Position numbers and translations under genes: made by a program. Below are positions 1 to 9,504 of a stretch of 64,000 nt of DNA, piece by piece; position 1 is the stretch's first letter; every line of letters starts with the position of its first letter. The notes under the pieces were generated by a model. That model was given only the letters and a program-made list of their open reading frames with translations, ran no database searches and was not told the origin of the DNA. The DNA is from Sphingomonadaceae bacterium. GTDB lineage: Bacteria; Pseudomonadota; Alphaproteobacteria; Sphingomonadales; Sphingomonadaceae. The stretch covers positions 186,001-250,000 of the forward strand of contig JACKKZ010000004.1 of the NCBI GenBank assembly GCA_024236195.1, written 5' to 3'.

Positions 1-88
1 TGCAACCGGGCAGGGCAAGTGCTGCGGTGGCGGCGGCACCCGCCAGGAATGCGCGGCGATTGGGGGTAGCTGCGATCAATCCGGTCAT
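1..88 (-). CDS. Start of a Tat-exported lipoprotein gene (cut by the window edge)
   Basis: Only the first 29 codons are visible, read leftward from an ATG at 86-88. They encode a short N-terminus with a twin-arginine stretch (NRRAFLAG), an Ala/Leu-rich core and a lipobox-like end (LALPGC). This is the pattern of a Tat signal peptide followed by a lipid-modified cysteine, so the mature protein is probably a lipoprotein exported folded. A purine-rich AGGAGAG sequence lies upstream of the ATG as a ribosome binding site. The function cannot be told from this fragment. It is transcribed divergently from priA with only about 54 bases between the starts. Confidence 0.65.
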   Translation of the reverse strand, partial: MTGLIAATPNRRAFLAGAAATAALALPGC

Positions 89-142
89 TTTCGCTCTCCT
101 GTGCTTGCCGCGCATTATGCACGGCTCCAATATGAAGGCACC

Positions 143-2320
143 ATGAAACGTGCCCGCCTCCTTGTCTTAAACGCCGCGCTCGGCTCGCTTGACTACAAGG
201 TGCCGGAAAAAATGTCGGTGGAACTGGGATCGGTGGTGGTCGCACCGCTGGGGCCGCGGCAGGTTTTGGGGATTGTCTGGGAGCCGGAAAAATTTCCTGA
301 CGTCGATATTCCCGAGAGCAAATTGCGTCCCTTGCTGGAGGTGTTGCCGGTCCCTCCTCTTAAACCCAGCCTGCGGCGGCTGATCGAATGGACGGCGGAT
401 TATTATTGCGCGCCGCTGGCTTCTGTCGCGCGGATGAGCCTGTCGAGCGGCGGAGCGCTCAAGGGTTCGGGCTCCATCACCGAATATCGTCTGTCGGGTG
501 GCCTGCCGGAGCGGATGACCCCGCAGCGCGAACAGGCGATGGAGCTGCTCGCCAGCGAACAGGCCACGATCCGGGAATTGGCGGAGATCGCAGGCGTCTC
601 TGAAGGCGTGTTGCGCGGGCTGGTATCGCAAGGGGTGCTGGAGCCAGTCGAAGTGGATATTGACCGGCCCTATCGCCGGGCCGACCCGGATCATGACCAG
701 CCAGAATTGAGCGTCGAGCAGCGCGAAGTCGCAGACCGGCTGGTGGAAGCAGTCAAGGCCCGCACATTCGCCCCTTTCCTGCTCGACGGGGTGACTGGCT
801 CCGGCAAGACGGAGACCTATTTCGAAGCTGTTGCCGAGACCTTGCGGCAAGGCCAGCAGGTGCTCGTCCTGCTCCCGGAAATTGCCCTGACGGAGGCTTT
901 CCTGCGGCGGTTCGAGGATCGCTTCGGCACGCCGCCACTCACCTGGCACAGCTCGCTCAAGCAGACTGAACGCCGCCGCGCGTGGAAAGCGATTGCTGAT
1001 GGGCCTGCCAAGAGCAACGCGCAGGTGGTGGTGGGCGCACGCTCGGCCCTATTCCTGCCCTATGCGGACCTTGGCCTGATCGTCGTGGACGAAGCGCATG
1101 AGATCAGCTTCAAGCAAGGCGAGGGCGTGCGCTATAATGCGCGGGATGTGGCCGTTATGCGTGCGCGGTTTGAACAGCACCCGGTGCTGCTCGCCAGTGC
1201 GACGCCAGCGCTAGAAAGCCTGCAAATGGCGGAAAGCGGCATCTACGAAAAGCTCGAGCTGCCGAGCCGCTTCGGCGGCGCGCAGTTGCCTAGTATCGCC
1301 ACGATCAACCTAACCGAGGAAAAGCCCGAACGGGGCCGCTGGCTGGCCCCGCGCCTGGTAGAGGCGCTGGAGGAACGGCTCGACCGCGGTGAGCAATCGC
1401 TGCTGTTCCTCAACCGGCGCGGCTATGCCCCGCTGACCCTGTGCCGTAACTGCGGCTATCGCTTCCAATGCCCCAATTGCAGCGCCTGGCTGGTCGAACA
1501 TCGCTTTTCCAACCGGCTCGCCTGCCACCATTGCGGGCATGAGACCGCGCCTCCTGCCACTTGCCCGGAATGCGGCGAGCCTGATTGCCTGGTCGCTTGC
1601 GGCCCCGGGGTGGAACGGATCGCTGATGAGGTGCGCGAGATCTTGCCCGAAGCGCGCGTGGCGGTTGTCACCTCTGACACGCTCAATTCTCCTGAAAAAG
1701 CAGCAGAATTTGTCGCCATGGCAGAGGCGAGGGCGATCGACGTGATCGTCGGCACGCAGCTAGTGACCAAGGGATTCCATTTCCCGGAACTGACGCTGGT
1801 GGGCGTGGTCGATGCTGACCTCGGCCTCGAAGGCGGGGACTTGCGCGCAGCGGAACGGACCTACCAGCAAATCGCGCAGGTCGCCGGGCGGGCCGGGCGC
1901 GGGGCCAAGCCGGGTGAAGTGATGATCCAGACCCGCCATCCCGAAGCCGCCGTGATCGCAGCACTGGCAGATGGGGACCGCGATGCGTTCTACGCTGCCG
2001 AGACAGAGGCCCGCCGTGATGCCGGTGCCCCGCCGTTTGGACGCTGGGCCGCGATCATCGTCTCCAGCGAGGACGAGGCTGAAGCCAAGGAAGCGGCCAA
2101 TCGTATTGGGGGCGCACGGCCTGACTTGCCTGACATTGCCATCCTCGGCCCGGCACCGGCTCCGCTCAGCCTGCTGCGCGGGCGCTATCGCTATCGCCTG
2201 CTCATCAATGCGCGGCGCAGCGCCGAAGTGCAGAAGGTGATCCGCGAATGGCTCGGCGCGCTGCAATTCCCCAATGGCGTGCGAGTGAGCGTGGATATTG
2301 ACCCTTACAGCTTTGTCTGA
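143..2320 (+). CDS. priA: Primosomal protein N' (replication restart helicase PriA)
   Basis: PriA is the 3'-to-5' superfamily 2 DNA helicase that recognises stalled or collapsed forks and reloads the replicative helicase. The 725-residue product has the family layout: an N-terminal 3'-DNA-binding domain, a winged-helix region, then helicase lobes with Walker A GVTGSGKTE (Lys near 222) and a DEAH box (VVDEAHE, about 316-319). A zinc-binding insert has paired cysteines (CRNCGYRFQCPNC, CHHCG, CPECG). Length is normal for the family. The frame stays open upstream to 101, but the ATG at 143 begins the usual PriA N-terminus and has AAGG just upstream, so it is preferred. The neighbour downstream is a photolyase 34 bases away, which gives a loose DNA-repair context. 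Confidence 0.95.
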   Translation: MKRARLLVLNAALGSLDYKVPEKMSVELGSVVVAPLGPRQVLGIVWEPEKFPDVDIPESKLRPLLEVLPVPPLKPSLRRLIEWTADYYCAPLASVARMSLSSGGALKGSGSITEYRLSGGLPERMTPQREQAMELLASEQATIRELAEIAGVSEGVLRGLVSQGVLEPVEVDIDRPYRRADPDHDQPELSVEQREVADRLVEAVKARTFAPFLLDGVTGSGKTETYFEAVAETLRQGQQVLVLLPEIALTEAFLRRFEDRFGTPPLTWHSSLKQTERRRAWKAIADGPAKSNAQVVVGARSALFLPYADLGLIVVDEAHEISFKQGEGVRYNARDVAVMRARFEQHPVLLASATPALESLQMAESGIYEKLELPSRFGGAQLPSIATINLTEEKPERGRWLAPRLVEALEERLDRGEQSLLFLNRRGYAPLTLCRNCGYRFQCPNCSAWLVEHRFSNRLACHHCGHETAPPATCPECGEPDCLVACGPGVERIADEVREILPEARVAVVTSDTLNSPEKAAEFVAMAEARAIDVIVGTQLVTKGFHFPELTLVGVVDADLGLEGGDLRAAERTYQQIAQVAGRAGRGAKPGEVMIQTRHPEAAVIAALADGDRDAFYAAETEARRDAGAPPFGRWAAIIVSSEDEAEAKEAANRIGGARPDLPDIAILGPAPAPLSLLRGRYRYRLLINARRSAEVQKVIREWLGALQFPNGVRVSVDIDPYSFV

Positions 2321-2354
2321 GGGCACCAGCGCGCAGCTGGCGCGTTAGGGCGCC

Positions 2355-3989
2355 ATGAACGGTCCGATCCTTGTCCCTATCCTTGGCGACCAGCTGACCC
2401 GTAGCCTTGCCAGCCTGCGCGGGCGGGCGAAGGACGACACGCGCATTCTGATGATGGAGGTCCATGACGAGGCGACTTATGTGAAGCACCACAAGCAGAA
2501 GCTGGTGCTGGTTTTCTCCGCCATGCGCCATTTTGCCGCGGAACTGCGCGATGCCGGGTGGCAGGTGGATTACATCCGCCTCGATGATCCCGATAATTCG
2601 CATTGCTTTTCCGGCGAAGTTGCCCGCGCGGTCGAACGGCATGGTCCGCGGGCGATCCATGTGGTCGAAGCGGGGGAGCTGCGGGTGCAGGACATGCTGG
2701 AAAGCTGGCACACGCGCTTTGACATTCCAGTGGAGATCCTGCCGGACGACCGCTTTCTTTGCCCGCTGGAGGATTTCCGAGACTGGGCCAAGGGGCGACG
2801 CGAATTACGGATGGAGTGGTTCTATCGCGACATGCGCCGCAAGACCGGCCTGCTGATGGAGGATGGTGAACCGGTTGGCGGGCAGTGGAATTATGACAGC
2901 GAAAACCGCAAGCCGCCCAAGGAAGGGCTGAGCGCACCGCAGCGCCCCTTGTTTGAGCCAGACGAAATTACACGCAACGTGATCGAACTGGTGCAGGATC
3001 GCTTTGCTGACCATTTTGGCAATCTCGACAGCTTCCACTGGCCGGTCACGCGTGCACAGGCGGAAGAAGCAGCAGAGGCGTTCTTTACGGAGCGCCTCGC
3101 CAGTTTCGGAGACTATCAGGATGCCATGGTCCACGGGCAGGATGATCTGTTCCACTCCATGCTATCGACCAGCCTGAACCTTGGCCTGCTTGATCCGCTG
3201 GAACTGTGCCAGCGTGCAGAGGAAGAATATCGCGCCGGCCGCGCACCTCTGAACGCGGTAGAGGGCTTCATTCGCCAGATCATCGGCTGGCGCGAATATG
3301 TGCGGGGCTTCTACTGGTATTTCATGCCGGGGCTGGACGGCGCCAACCAGTTGAACGCGCAACGCGGTTTGCCCGAATTCTACTGGACGGGTGAGACAGA
3401 CATGCGCTGCCTCGCCGATTGTATCCGCTCCACGCGCGACAATGCCCATGCCCACCATATCCAGCGGCTGATGGTGCTGGGCAATTTCGCGCTGCTCGCA
3501 GGGATTGAGCCGCGCGCGGTGCAGGACTGGTACCTCGCGGTTTATGCCGATGCGTTTGAATGGGTGGAGCTACCCAATGTCAGCGGCATGGTGCTCTATG
3601 CCGATGGCGGGAAGCTGGCGAGCAAGCCCTATGCTGCGAGCGGCAATTACATCAACACAATGAGCAATTACTGCGCCGAATGCACCTATTCCGTCAGCAA
3701 GAAGACGGGGGAGGGGGCTTGCCCGTTCAACGCGCTATATTGGCACTTTCTCCACCGCCATCGCGAGCGATTGGAGGGGAATCGCCGGGTCGGGCGGATC
3801 TATTCCAATTGGGACCGGATGGGCGAGGAAAAGCAGCAGGAATATCTGGCCAGCGCAGAGGCATTCCTTGATACATTGACCCCGGCTGGCCGGGGCTGGG
3901 CCCATACTGAATATGCAAGGGAGAGAAATCATGCTGACCGTGCACCATTTGCGCATTTCGCAATCCGAACGGATCGTATGGCTGTGTGA
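2355..3989 (+). CDS. FeS-type bacterial (6-4) photolyase / cryptochrome (PhrB/CryB-like)
   Basis: This is a flavoprotein of the FeS-BCP branch, which repairs (6-4) pyrimidine photoproducts with light or acts as a blue-light receptor. The 544-residue protein begins with the Rossmann-like antenna domain (LVPILGDQLTRSL) and ends with the helical FAD-binding domain (AHHIQRLMVLGNFALL). Cysteines at 352, 440, 443 and 456 match, with a constant +2 offset, the four 4Fe-4S ligands of Agrobacterium PhrB (350, 438, 441, 454, from memory). The start ATG has AGGG upstream. The 3' end runs 59 bases into the glutathione S-transferase gene in another frame, so the two are probably cotranscribed. Repair versus signalling cannot be told from sequence. 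Confidence 0.88.
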   Translation: MNGPILVPILGDQLTRSLASLRGRAKDDTRILMMEVHDEATYVKHHKQKLVLVFSAMRHFAAELRDAGWQVDYIRLDDPDNSHCFSGEVARAVERHGPRAIHVVEAGELRVQDMLESWHTRFDIPVEILPDDRFLCPLEDFRDWAKGRRELRMEWFYRDMRRKTGLLMEDGEPVGGQWNYDSENRKPPKEGLSAPQRPLFEPDEITRNVIELVQDRFADHFGNLDSFHWPVTRAQAEEAAEAFFTERLASFGDYQDAMVHGQDDLFHSMLSTSLNLGLLDPLELCQRAEEEYRAGRAPLNAVEGFIRQIIGWREYVRGFYWYFMPGLDGANQLNAQRGLPEFYWTGETDMRCLADCIRSTRDNAHAHHIQRLMVLGNFALLAGIEPRAVQDWYLAVYADAFEWVELPNVSGMVLYADGGKLASKPYAASGNYINTMSNYCAECTYSVSKKTGEGACPFNALYWHFLHRHRERLEGNRRVGRIYSNWDRMGEEKQQEYLASAEAFLDTLTPAGRGWAHTEYARERNHADRAPFAHFAIRTDRMAV

Positions 3990-4563
3990 AGAGCTTGGAC
4001 TCGATTATACGCTCAAGCTGTATGATCGGCGCGAGGACAATCGCCTTGCCCCGGATGAATACAAGGCGCTGCATCCGATGGGCATTGCGCCGGTGATCGA
4101 GGATGACGGGCTGGTGCTGGGCGAAAGCGGCGCGATCATTGATTATATCGCTGCCAAATATGGCCAGGGTCGGCTTGTCCCCGCGCCAGACAGCCCCGAT
4201 TTCCCTACTCACCTGTTCTGGCTCCATCATGCCAATGGCACATTCATGACCAACGGGATGATGGTGCTGGCGGCAAAGGCCACGGGAGCAGAGGAAATCC
4301 CCGAATTTGTTGCTCAACGCGGCGCGAAAAGCTGGATGATGATCGAACACCATCTCGGCCAGCAGCCTTATTTTGGCGGGTCTGCGCTCAGCACGGCAGA
4401 CATCATGATGGGGTTCGGCCTCACGACCGGTCGCATGTTCGGCGGGCCGGATATGGCGGATTTTCGCAACACGCGGGCATGGCTGCAGCGGATTGGCGAG
4501 CGCCCTGCCTATCAACGCGCCATGGCACAGGCACAGCCGGGCATGACGCCCATGCTGGATTAG
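3931..4563 (+). CDS. Glutathione S-transferase family protein
   Basis: The 210-residue product is a typical soluble GST: an N-terminal thioredoxin-fold glutathione-binding domain (LRISQSERIVWLCEELGLDY, then a cis-Pro region at GIAPVIEDDG and the SGAIIDYIAAKYG glutathione-contacting motif), followed by an all-helical C-terminal domain. Such enzymes conjugate or reduce electrophiles and peroxides in the cytoplasm; the substrate is unknown. The start at 3931 is chosen because AGGGAGAG sits at ideal distance; a longer reading from 3913 would lack this signal. The start lies inside the end of the photolyase gene, and its stop overlaps by 4 bases the stop of the convergent CPBP gene. Confidence 0.88.
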   Translation: MLTVHHLRISQSERIVWLCEELGLDYTLKLYDRREDNRLAPDEYKALHPMGIAPVIEDDGLVLGESGAIIDYIAAKYGQGRLVPAPDSPDFPTHLFWLHHANGTFMTNGMMVLAAKATGAEEIPEFVAQRGAKSWMMIEHHLGQQPYFGGSALSTADIMMGFGLTTGRMFGGPDMADFRNTRAWLQRIGERPAYQRAMAQAQPGMTPMLD

Positions 4564-5477
4564 GCCGGCAGTCCTTCGCGCATTTGCCGGGCCATACGCC
4601 GGCGGGTCCACCACGGGCGCATGAATTGGCCGCGCTGCCACGCCAGCCAGGTCAGGTAGCCTCCCACAAGGAAGGCCAGCACCATAGCGACCACGGAAGC
4701 TTCGAGCCCGAAAGCGCCACCGGAAACCAGCTCTGGTCCGACGGCTTTCGCCTCTACGATACCGTCAATATCATGCCCGGATACGGGTACGTCCCAGACC
4801 AGCCCTTGCGTCACGTTCCAGCCGAAATGGATACCGATTGGCAGCCATAGCGAGCGCGAAACCATATAGGCTGCGCCCAGCATGATCCCGGCTTCCAGCG
4901 CGATGCCGAGCGAACCGACCCAGGTGGCATTATCGTTGGTGATATGGACATAGCCGAACAGGGCCGAAGTCAGCGCAAGGGCAAACCAGCTGCCGCCGAA
5001 CTCCTCCAGGAACCGGAAGAGGACGCCGCGAAAAAGGAATTCTTCCACCACCGCGGCCTGCAGCCCGGCCATGAGCAACAGCCACAGCCATGAGGATGCG
5101 CCGCCCCAGCCGGTGATAACATAGCCGCCCAACAGTGCCGTGAAAGCGACTATGATCGTCATCAGAAGCGCCGATCCGCCAATGCCAACCAGCAGCGGGC
5201 GGATTGCCCCCGCCCAGGGCAAATCGTCCCGTGGATTGTCGCCCAGCCGGGACACCAGCAACTTCACTAGCAAAATGACTGCCAGCGAAGCGATCACAGC
5301 CATCACCAACGGGCCGGATTTCTCGTCCAGGCCAAGCGGTGCAGCAGTCAAACCAAGGCCGATCAGGCCCATGAGGAGTGCAAATACCGCCAGCGACACC
5401 AGCATCGCGACCAGCGGGAAGTCCCAGATTGTCCGCCAGAGCGGTTTGGGGGCGAAATCTTGGCTGAGCGTGTTCAT
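4560..5477 (-). CDS. CPBP family intramembrane glutamic endopeptidase
   Basis: This is a 305-residue polytopic membrane protein of the CPBP (CAAX protease and bacteriocin-processing, Abi) family. The conserved motifs are present: EEFLFRG (the EExxxR catalytic motif), FGYVHITND (His in a membrane segment) and HFGWNVTQG near the end. Several hydrophobic segments precede them. In bacteria these proteins cleave membrane-associated peptides or act in self-immunity; the substrate here is unknown. The gene stands alone, convergent with the GST gene and divergent from the transaldolase gene, with a 153-base gap to the latter in which no clear promoter hexamers were identified. Confidence 0.85.
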   Translation of the reverse strand: MNTLSQDFAPKPLWRTIWDFPLVAMLVSLAVFALLMGLIGLGLTAAPLGLDEKSGPLVMAVIASLAVILLVKLLVSRLGDNPRDDLPWAGAIRPLLVGIGGSALLMTIIVAFTALLGGYVITGWGGASSWLWLLLMAGLQAAVVEEFLFRGVLFRFLEEFGGSWFALALTSALFGYVHITNDNATWVGSLGIALEAGIMLGAAYMVSRSLWLPIGIHFGWNVTQGLVWDVPVSGHDIDGIVEAKAVGPELVSGGAFGLEASVVAMVLAFLVGGYLTWLAWQRGQFMRPWWTRRRMARQMREGLPA

Positions 5478-5630
5478 AGCTCTCTATCGTCGCGCAAATT
5501 CGTCCGGTCAATCACCTTGCTTTGCAGTGATTTTCGCAATTCCTGATCGGCAGGGCGGCTGGCCTGCATGGCAAAGGCTGCTATGCGTGGCAGCGCACCT
5601 ACGAATCATTTGCCCTGACGGAGCGCATCC

Positions 5631-6284
5631 ATGAAATTCTTCGCTGACACTGCCGAGATTGACGAGATCAAGGATCTGGCGGCCACCGGCCTGCTCGATG
5701 GTGTGACGACCAATCCCAGCCTGATCGCCAAGTCGGGTCGTGACTTCATGGAAGTGACGAAGGAAATCTGCGCACTGACCGATGGGCCGGTGAGTGCTGA
5801 AGTGGTCGCGCTTGACCATGCAACCATGATGAAAGAGGCAGAAGTGCTGCGCAAGCTGGCTGACAATGTCTGCATCAAGGTGCCGCTGACGATTGACGGG
5901 CTGAAGACCTGCAAGGCGCTCACCAGCGACGGGACCATGGTCAATGTCACGTTGTGCTTCTCCGCCAATCAGGCGCTGCTGGCAGCCAAGGCCGGGGCGA
6001 CTTTCGTCTCGCCTTTCGTGGGCCGTCACGATGATAATGGCGTGGACGGGATGGATTTGATCCGCGACATTCGCCTGATCTATGACAATTACGCCTTTGA
6101 AACCGAAATTCTTGTCGCCAGCGTTCGCCACGTCACCCATGTGCTGGAAAGCGCACGCATCGGCGCGGACGTGATGACCGCGCCGCCCAAAGTGATCAAA
6201 TCGCTGTTCAATCACGTGCTGACGGACAAGGGCATTGAAGGCTTCCTGGCTGACTGGGCTAAGACGGGCCAGAGCATTCTCTAA
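5631..6284 (+). CDS. fsa: Transaldolase / fructose-6-phosphate aldolase family protein
   Basis: The 217-residue protein is a small class I aldolase of the FSA/TalC group, which makes or breaks sugar phosphates with a dihydroxyacetone unit in the pentose phosphate network. Diagnostic features are the N-terminus [16 protein letters not shown], the [11 protein letters not shown] motif, and the Schiff-base lysine in CIKVPLT (Lys83). Length matches the short bacterial form. GGAG lies eight bases before the ATG. It is followed after only eight bases by cobT, so the two are likely cotranscribed, although there is no obvious metabolic link. Whether it acts as transaldolase or as fructose-6-phosphate aldolase cannot be settled from sequence. 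Confidence 0.9.
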   Translation: MKFFADTAEIDEIKDLAATGLLDGVTTNPSLIAKSGRDFMEVTKEICALTDGPVSAEVVALDHATMMKEAEVLRKLADNVCIKVPLTIDGLKTCKALTSDGTMVNVTLCFSANQALLAAKAGATFVSPFVGRHDDNGVDGMDLIRDIRLIYDNYAFETEILVASVRHVTHVLESARIGADVMTAPPKVIKSLFNHVLTDKGIEGFLADWAKTGQSIL

Positions 6285-6292
6285 GGCACAAA

Positions 6293-8113
6293 TTGGCTGA
6301 CGAATCCCCCCTTGATCGCTTCAAGCTGGCGCTGACCGGCGCCAGCCGCGCGCTGGCGCATGAGCCGGAAGTGGAAGTGGCGTGGAGCGCAGATGTGCCC
6401 ACCGCCACCGGCAAGTCTATGCGTGTGCCTTTGCCGGGGCGCAGCCTGCCGCCTGACCAGGCCCGCGAAGCGCGCGGTTTTGCGGATAGTTTCTCGCTCA
6501 AGCTGCTGCACCATAATGAGGGACTGCATGGCCGCAATGCGCCGGTCGAACCGGCTGCGCGGGCTTGCTACGATGCTGTGGAGCAGGTCCGCTACGAAGC
6601 GCTTGGCTCGCGCGATTATGCGGGAATCAAGGACAATCTCGATGCTGCGCTGATGGTGCGGATGGGGGCAGACCCGATCACCCGTGCCAGCTCCGCCGAG
6701 GAAGTTCCGGTGCAGGCGGCGCTGTCGCTCCTGCTCCGTGAAAAGCTGACCGGGCAGGCAATCCCGGAGCGGGCGCAGGCAGGTGTTGATATGGTCCGCG
6801 ACTGGATCGAGGATCGCGCATCTGGTGATTTCGAAAAGCTGGTGGATTTGATCGAGGACCAGCAAGCCTTTCAGTCACTGACGCTGGACATGTTGCGCCA
6901 CCTCGAATTGACACAGGCGGAGGATAATCCCGACGAGGGTGACAGCGAAGACAGCGATCAGCCGGATGGCGACGAAGACCAGCAGGACGACCAGGACGAG
7001 CAGGGCGATTCCGGCGAGCAACAGACCACCGAAATGACCGCCGAAATGGGCGAGGGCGAAGAAGACGGTGAGAGCGAGAGCGAAGTCAGTTCCGAACAGG
7101 AAATGACCGAAGGCGATGCTGGCGAGGATGGCGAGGAAGGCATGATGCCGGTCCGCCCCAATCGCCCGTGGACGGATTTGCCGGAAGACTTTGATTACAA
7201 GGCCTTCACCGAGAAATATGACGAAGTGGTCGAAGCGCCTGAGCTGTGTGACAATGAAGAGCTCGACCGGTTGCGCGCCTATCTCGACAGCCAGCTGACC
7301 GGGCTGCAGGGCATCGTCACCCGGCTCGCCAACCGTCTGCAGCGCCGGTTGATGGCGCAGCAGAACCGCAGTTGGGACTTCGACCAGGAAGAGGGGTTGC
7401 TCGATGCTGCGCGGCTGGCCCGTGTGGTGATCAGCCCGGGGCATTCGCTGTCCTACAAGATCGAGCGTGATGTCGAGTTCAAGGACACGATCGTCACGCT
7501 GCTGATCGACAACTCCGGCTCCATGCGCGGGCGGCCGATCAGCATCGCGGCGATCAGCGCGGATATCATGGCGCGCACGCTGGAACGTTGCGGTGTGAAG
7601 ACCGAAATCCTCGGCTTTACCACTCGCGCGTGGAAGGGCGGGCAGAGCCGCGAGCAATGGCTGGCCGATGGCAAGCCTGCCAATCCCGGCCGCCTCAACG
7701 ACTTGCGGCACATTGTTTACAAGAAGGCGGACGAGCCATGGCGGCGTGCGCGGCGCAATCTCGGCCTGATGATGCGCGAGGGGCTGCTCAAGGAAAATAT
7801 CGACGGCGAGGCGCTGCTCTGGGCGCATAACCGGCTGATTGCCCGGCCCGAAGACCGCCGCATATTGATGGTGATTTCCGATGGTGCGCCAGTGGATGAT
7901 TCGACACTGAGCGTGAACACGGCGGGTTATCTTGAGCAGCATCTGCGCAAGATCATCGACTGGATCGAAAAGCAAAGCCCGGTGCAATTGGTAGCTATCG
8001 GGATCGGGCATGATGTGACCCGTTATTACCGCCGGGCAGTGACCATCATGGATGTCGAACAGCTGGGCGGGACGATCATCGAACAGCTCGCCGATTTGTT
8101 CGAAGCGGAATGA
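6293..8113 (+). CDS. cobT: Cobaltochelatase subunit CobT
   Basis: CobT works with the AAA+ protein CobS and the large subunit CobN to insert cobalt into hydrogenobyrinic acid diamide in aerobic cobalamin synthesis. The 606-residue protein has the family structure: a conserved N-terminal helical region, a very acidic Asp/Glu-rich middle (about residues 200-290), and a C-terminal von Willebrand A domain with a MIDAS motif ([11 protein letters not shown]). The start is TTG at 6293; no in-frame ATG gives the conserved N-terminus. Neither cobS nor cobN is in this window, so the chelatase genes are dispersed. The acidic segment produces long open frames on the other strand that are not genes. Confidence 0.93.
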   Translation: MADESPLDRFKLALTGASRALAHEPEVEVAWSADVPTATGKSMRVPLPGRSLPPDQAREARGFADSFSLKLLHHNEGLHGRNAPVEPAARACYDAVEQVRYEALGSRDYAGIKDNLDAALMVRMGADPITRASSAEEVPVQAALSLLLREKLTGQAIPERAQAGVDMVRDWIEDRASGDFEKLVDLIEDQQAFQSLTLDMLRHLELTQAEDNPDEGDSEDSDQPDGDEDQQDDQDEQGDSGEQQTTEMTAEMGEGEEDGESESEVSSEQEMTEGDAGEDGEEGMMPVRPNRPWTDLPEDFDYKAFTEKYDEVVEAPELCDNEELDRLRAYLDSQLTGLQGIVTRLANRLQRRLMAQQNRSWDFDQEEGLLDAARLARVVISPGHSLSYKIERDVEFKDTIVTLLIDNSGSMRGRPISIAAISADIMARTLERCGVKTEILGFTTRAWKGGQSREQWLADGKPANPGRLNDLRHIVYKKADEPWRRARRNLGLMMREGLLKENIDGEALLWAHNRLIARPEDRRILMVISDGAPVDDSTLSVNTAGYLEQHLRKIIDWIEKQSPVQLVAIGIGHDVTRYYRRAVTIMDVEQLGGTIIEQLADLFEAE

Positions 8114-8120
8114 ATTGCGC

Positions 8121-8149
8121 TTGCTGTCCCGCCGGTTCGGCGTCATAAT
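8121..8149 (+). promoter_or_regulatory. Candidate promoter for the exported protein gene at 8180
   Basis: TTGCTG at 8121-8126 and CATAAT at 8144-8149 are separated by 17 bases, a good housekeeping-sigma spacing. Transcription would begin about 20 bases before the TTG start codon of the next gene. Confidence 0.5.
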
Positions 8150-8179
8150 CATTACAGGTTTGGGTAGGGGTTTCTTCCT

Positions 8180-8854
8180 TTGAAAAGGCATTTTTGCCGG
8201 TTGTTGATGCCGGCTTCGGGTCTGCTGCTGGCGCCTGCGCTCGCTGCTCAGGATGTCGAGCCTGTGGTTTCTTCCGAACCCGACGGTGAGAGTGTCTCTG
8301 GCGAAGAGGCTCTGCCGGCGGTTGAGACGGCGCCGGAAAGCTTCAGCTATGTGATTCCCAAACTCACACCGGTCGAGATCGAAGTGCTCGACACTGTGGG
8401 CAGCGCGACGTCCAAAGGCGGTGATACGTTCCGCATCCGGTTGGCCTATCCGATTATCCAGGATGGCCTGATTCTTGTCCCAGCCGGGGCCGAAGGGATG
8501 GGCGAAGTTGTCCATGCCAAGAAGCGTGGCGGCAGCGGGGCCGGGGGAGAGCTGATCCTCGCGGCGCGCTATGTGATGGTCGATGGGCGCGAAATGCGCC
8601 TGCGCAGCACGGAATTGAGCGCCAAGGGTCTGGATCAGACAGAGAAGGCAATGGCGGTTGGTGTCGCGGTTGGCATCTTCGGCATGGCGGTCAAGGGCCG
8701 CGATGTGGAAGTGCTCCCCGGCAGGATCGCAGACGCCAAGCTTGCCCAGGATTTCGAGATTGTCCTGGCGGAAGCTCCGGCCCAGGCGCCGAAGCAGGCA
8801 CAGATTGCCCTGCCGGCCACAACCGATGAGGCCGAGCCAGCGGTAAGTGAATAA
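8180..8854 (+). CDS. Exported protein of unknown function
   Basis: The 224-residue product starts with a TTG codon and a signal peptide (basic KRHFCR, hydrophobic core, AALAAQ cleavage region). An acidic linker follows, then a compact domain (about residues 60-190) with beta-rich character (LTPVEIEVLDTVGSATSKGG, a hydrophobic Gly-rich stretch AVGVAVGIFGMAVKG), ending in an Ala/Glu-rich tail. It is probably periplasmic or envelope-associated. I do not recognise the family. It precedes a DUF2846-like exported protein by 44 bases and probably shares its transcript. Confidence 0.72.
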   Translation: MKRHFCRLLMPASGLLLAPALAAQDVEPVVSSEPDGESVSGEEALPAVETAPESFSYVIPKLTPVEIEVLDTVGSATSKGGDTFRIRLAYPIIQDGLILVPAGAEGMGEVVHAKKRGGSGAGGELILAARYVMVDGREMRLRSTELSAKGLDQTEKAMAVGVAVGIFGMAVKGRDVEVLPGRIADAKLAQDFEIVLAEAPAQAPKQAQIALPATTDEAEPAVSE

Positions 8855-8898
8855 ATTTCTGAGCAAGCATGATTAGAGTTCAGGATTGGAGAAAAGTG

Positions 8899-9423
8899 AT
8901 GCGTTTTGGTTATAGTGTTGCAGCCGCTGTTGCTGCGGTTTCGATGGTTGCCATTGCCCCGGCTCCCGCGGTTGCCAAGGCCAAAAAAGTGCCGCCGTCG
9001 GAAATCACCATTCCGGCTCCGCAAGAGGGAACCGGCCAGGTGGTGTTCTTCCGCCCCGGCGGCATGGGCGGTGCAGTGGCTTGCTCGATCCACGAGAATG
9101 GCGAGAAGATCAGCTCGCTCGGCGGTGGACGTTATTTCATCCTCAACACCACGCCGGGCCGTCACGAATATTCGGTGAAGACCGAAAAGACCGACACGCT
9201 GGCGCTGGAAGTCGAAGATGGTGACCGCAAATGGGTCGCTTGCAAGATCAAGATGGGGATCATGGTCGGCCGCCCGGACATTAGCCCGTCCAGCGAGGAA
9301 GAATTCCGCTCGGCCAAGAAATTCGCCATGGTTGATGATGAAGACATGAACCCGGAACTGGGCGCAATGACCTCTGACAAGGTTGCTGCTGCGCTGGGTG
9401 CACCCGCCGCGGAAGCTGAATAA
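8899..9423 (+). CDS. DUF2846-like exported protein
   Basis: The product is 174 residues from the ATG at 8899, chosen because GGAGAAAAG lies just upstream and it gives a clean signal peptide (RFGYSVAAAVAAVSMVAIAP... ending near AVAKA). The frame remains open to 8869, but that start lacks such a signal. The mature part resembles DUF2846: GQVVFFRPGGMGG, then a beta-strand pattern with CSIHENGEKI and RYFILNTTPGRHEYSVKTE. Members are small secreted or lipid-anchored beta-rich proteins of unknown role. The gene is followed by a strong factor-independent terminator. Confidence 0.75.
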   Translation: MRFGYSVAAAVAAVSMVAIAPAPAVAKAKKVPPSEITIPAPQEGTGQVVFFRPGGMGGAVACSIHENGEKISSLGGGRYFILNTTPGRHEYSVKTEKTDTLALEVEDGDRKWVACKIKMGIMVGRPDISPSSEEEFRSAKKFAMVDDEDMNPELGAMTSDKVAAALGAPAAEAE

Positions 9424-9460
9424 GCATCTGACTCTCTGGCATCGCCGGAGGAATGAAACG

Positions 9461-9492
9461 GGGCGGGGCTTTACAGCCTCGCCCTTTTCTTT
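9461..9492 (+). terminator. Rho-independent terminator after the DUF2846-like gene
   Basis: GGGCGGGGC and GCCTCGCCC form a nine-base stem with one G-T wobble around a six-base loop (9461-9484), followed directly by TTTTCTTT. Confidence 0.85.
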
Positions 9493-9504
9493 AGGCCATG
9501 GCGT

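Noticed and set aside
6875..8866. 663-codon open frame opposite cobT and its neighbour
   Set aside because: CobT is strongly supported on the plus strand; the reverse product shows no domain and spans two real genes.
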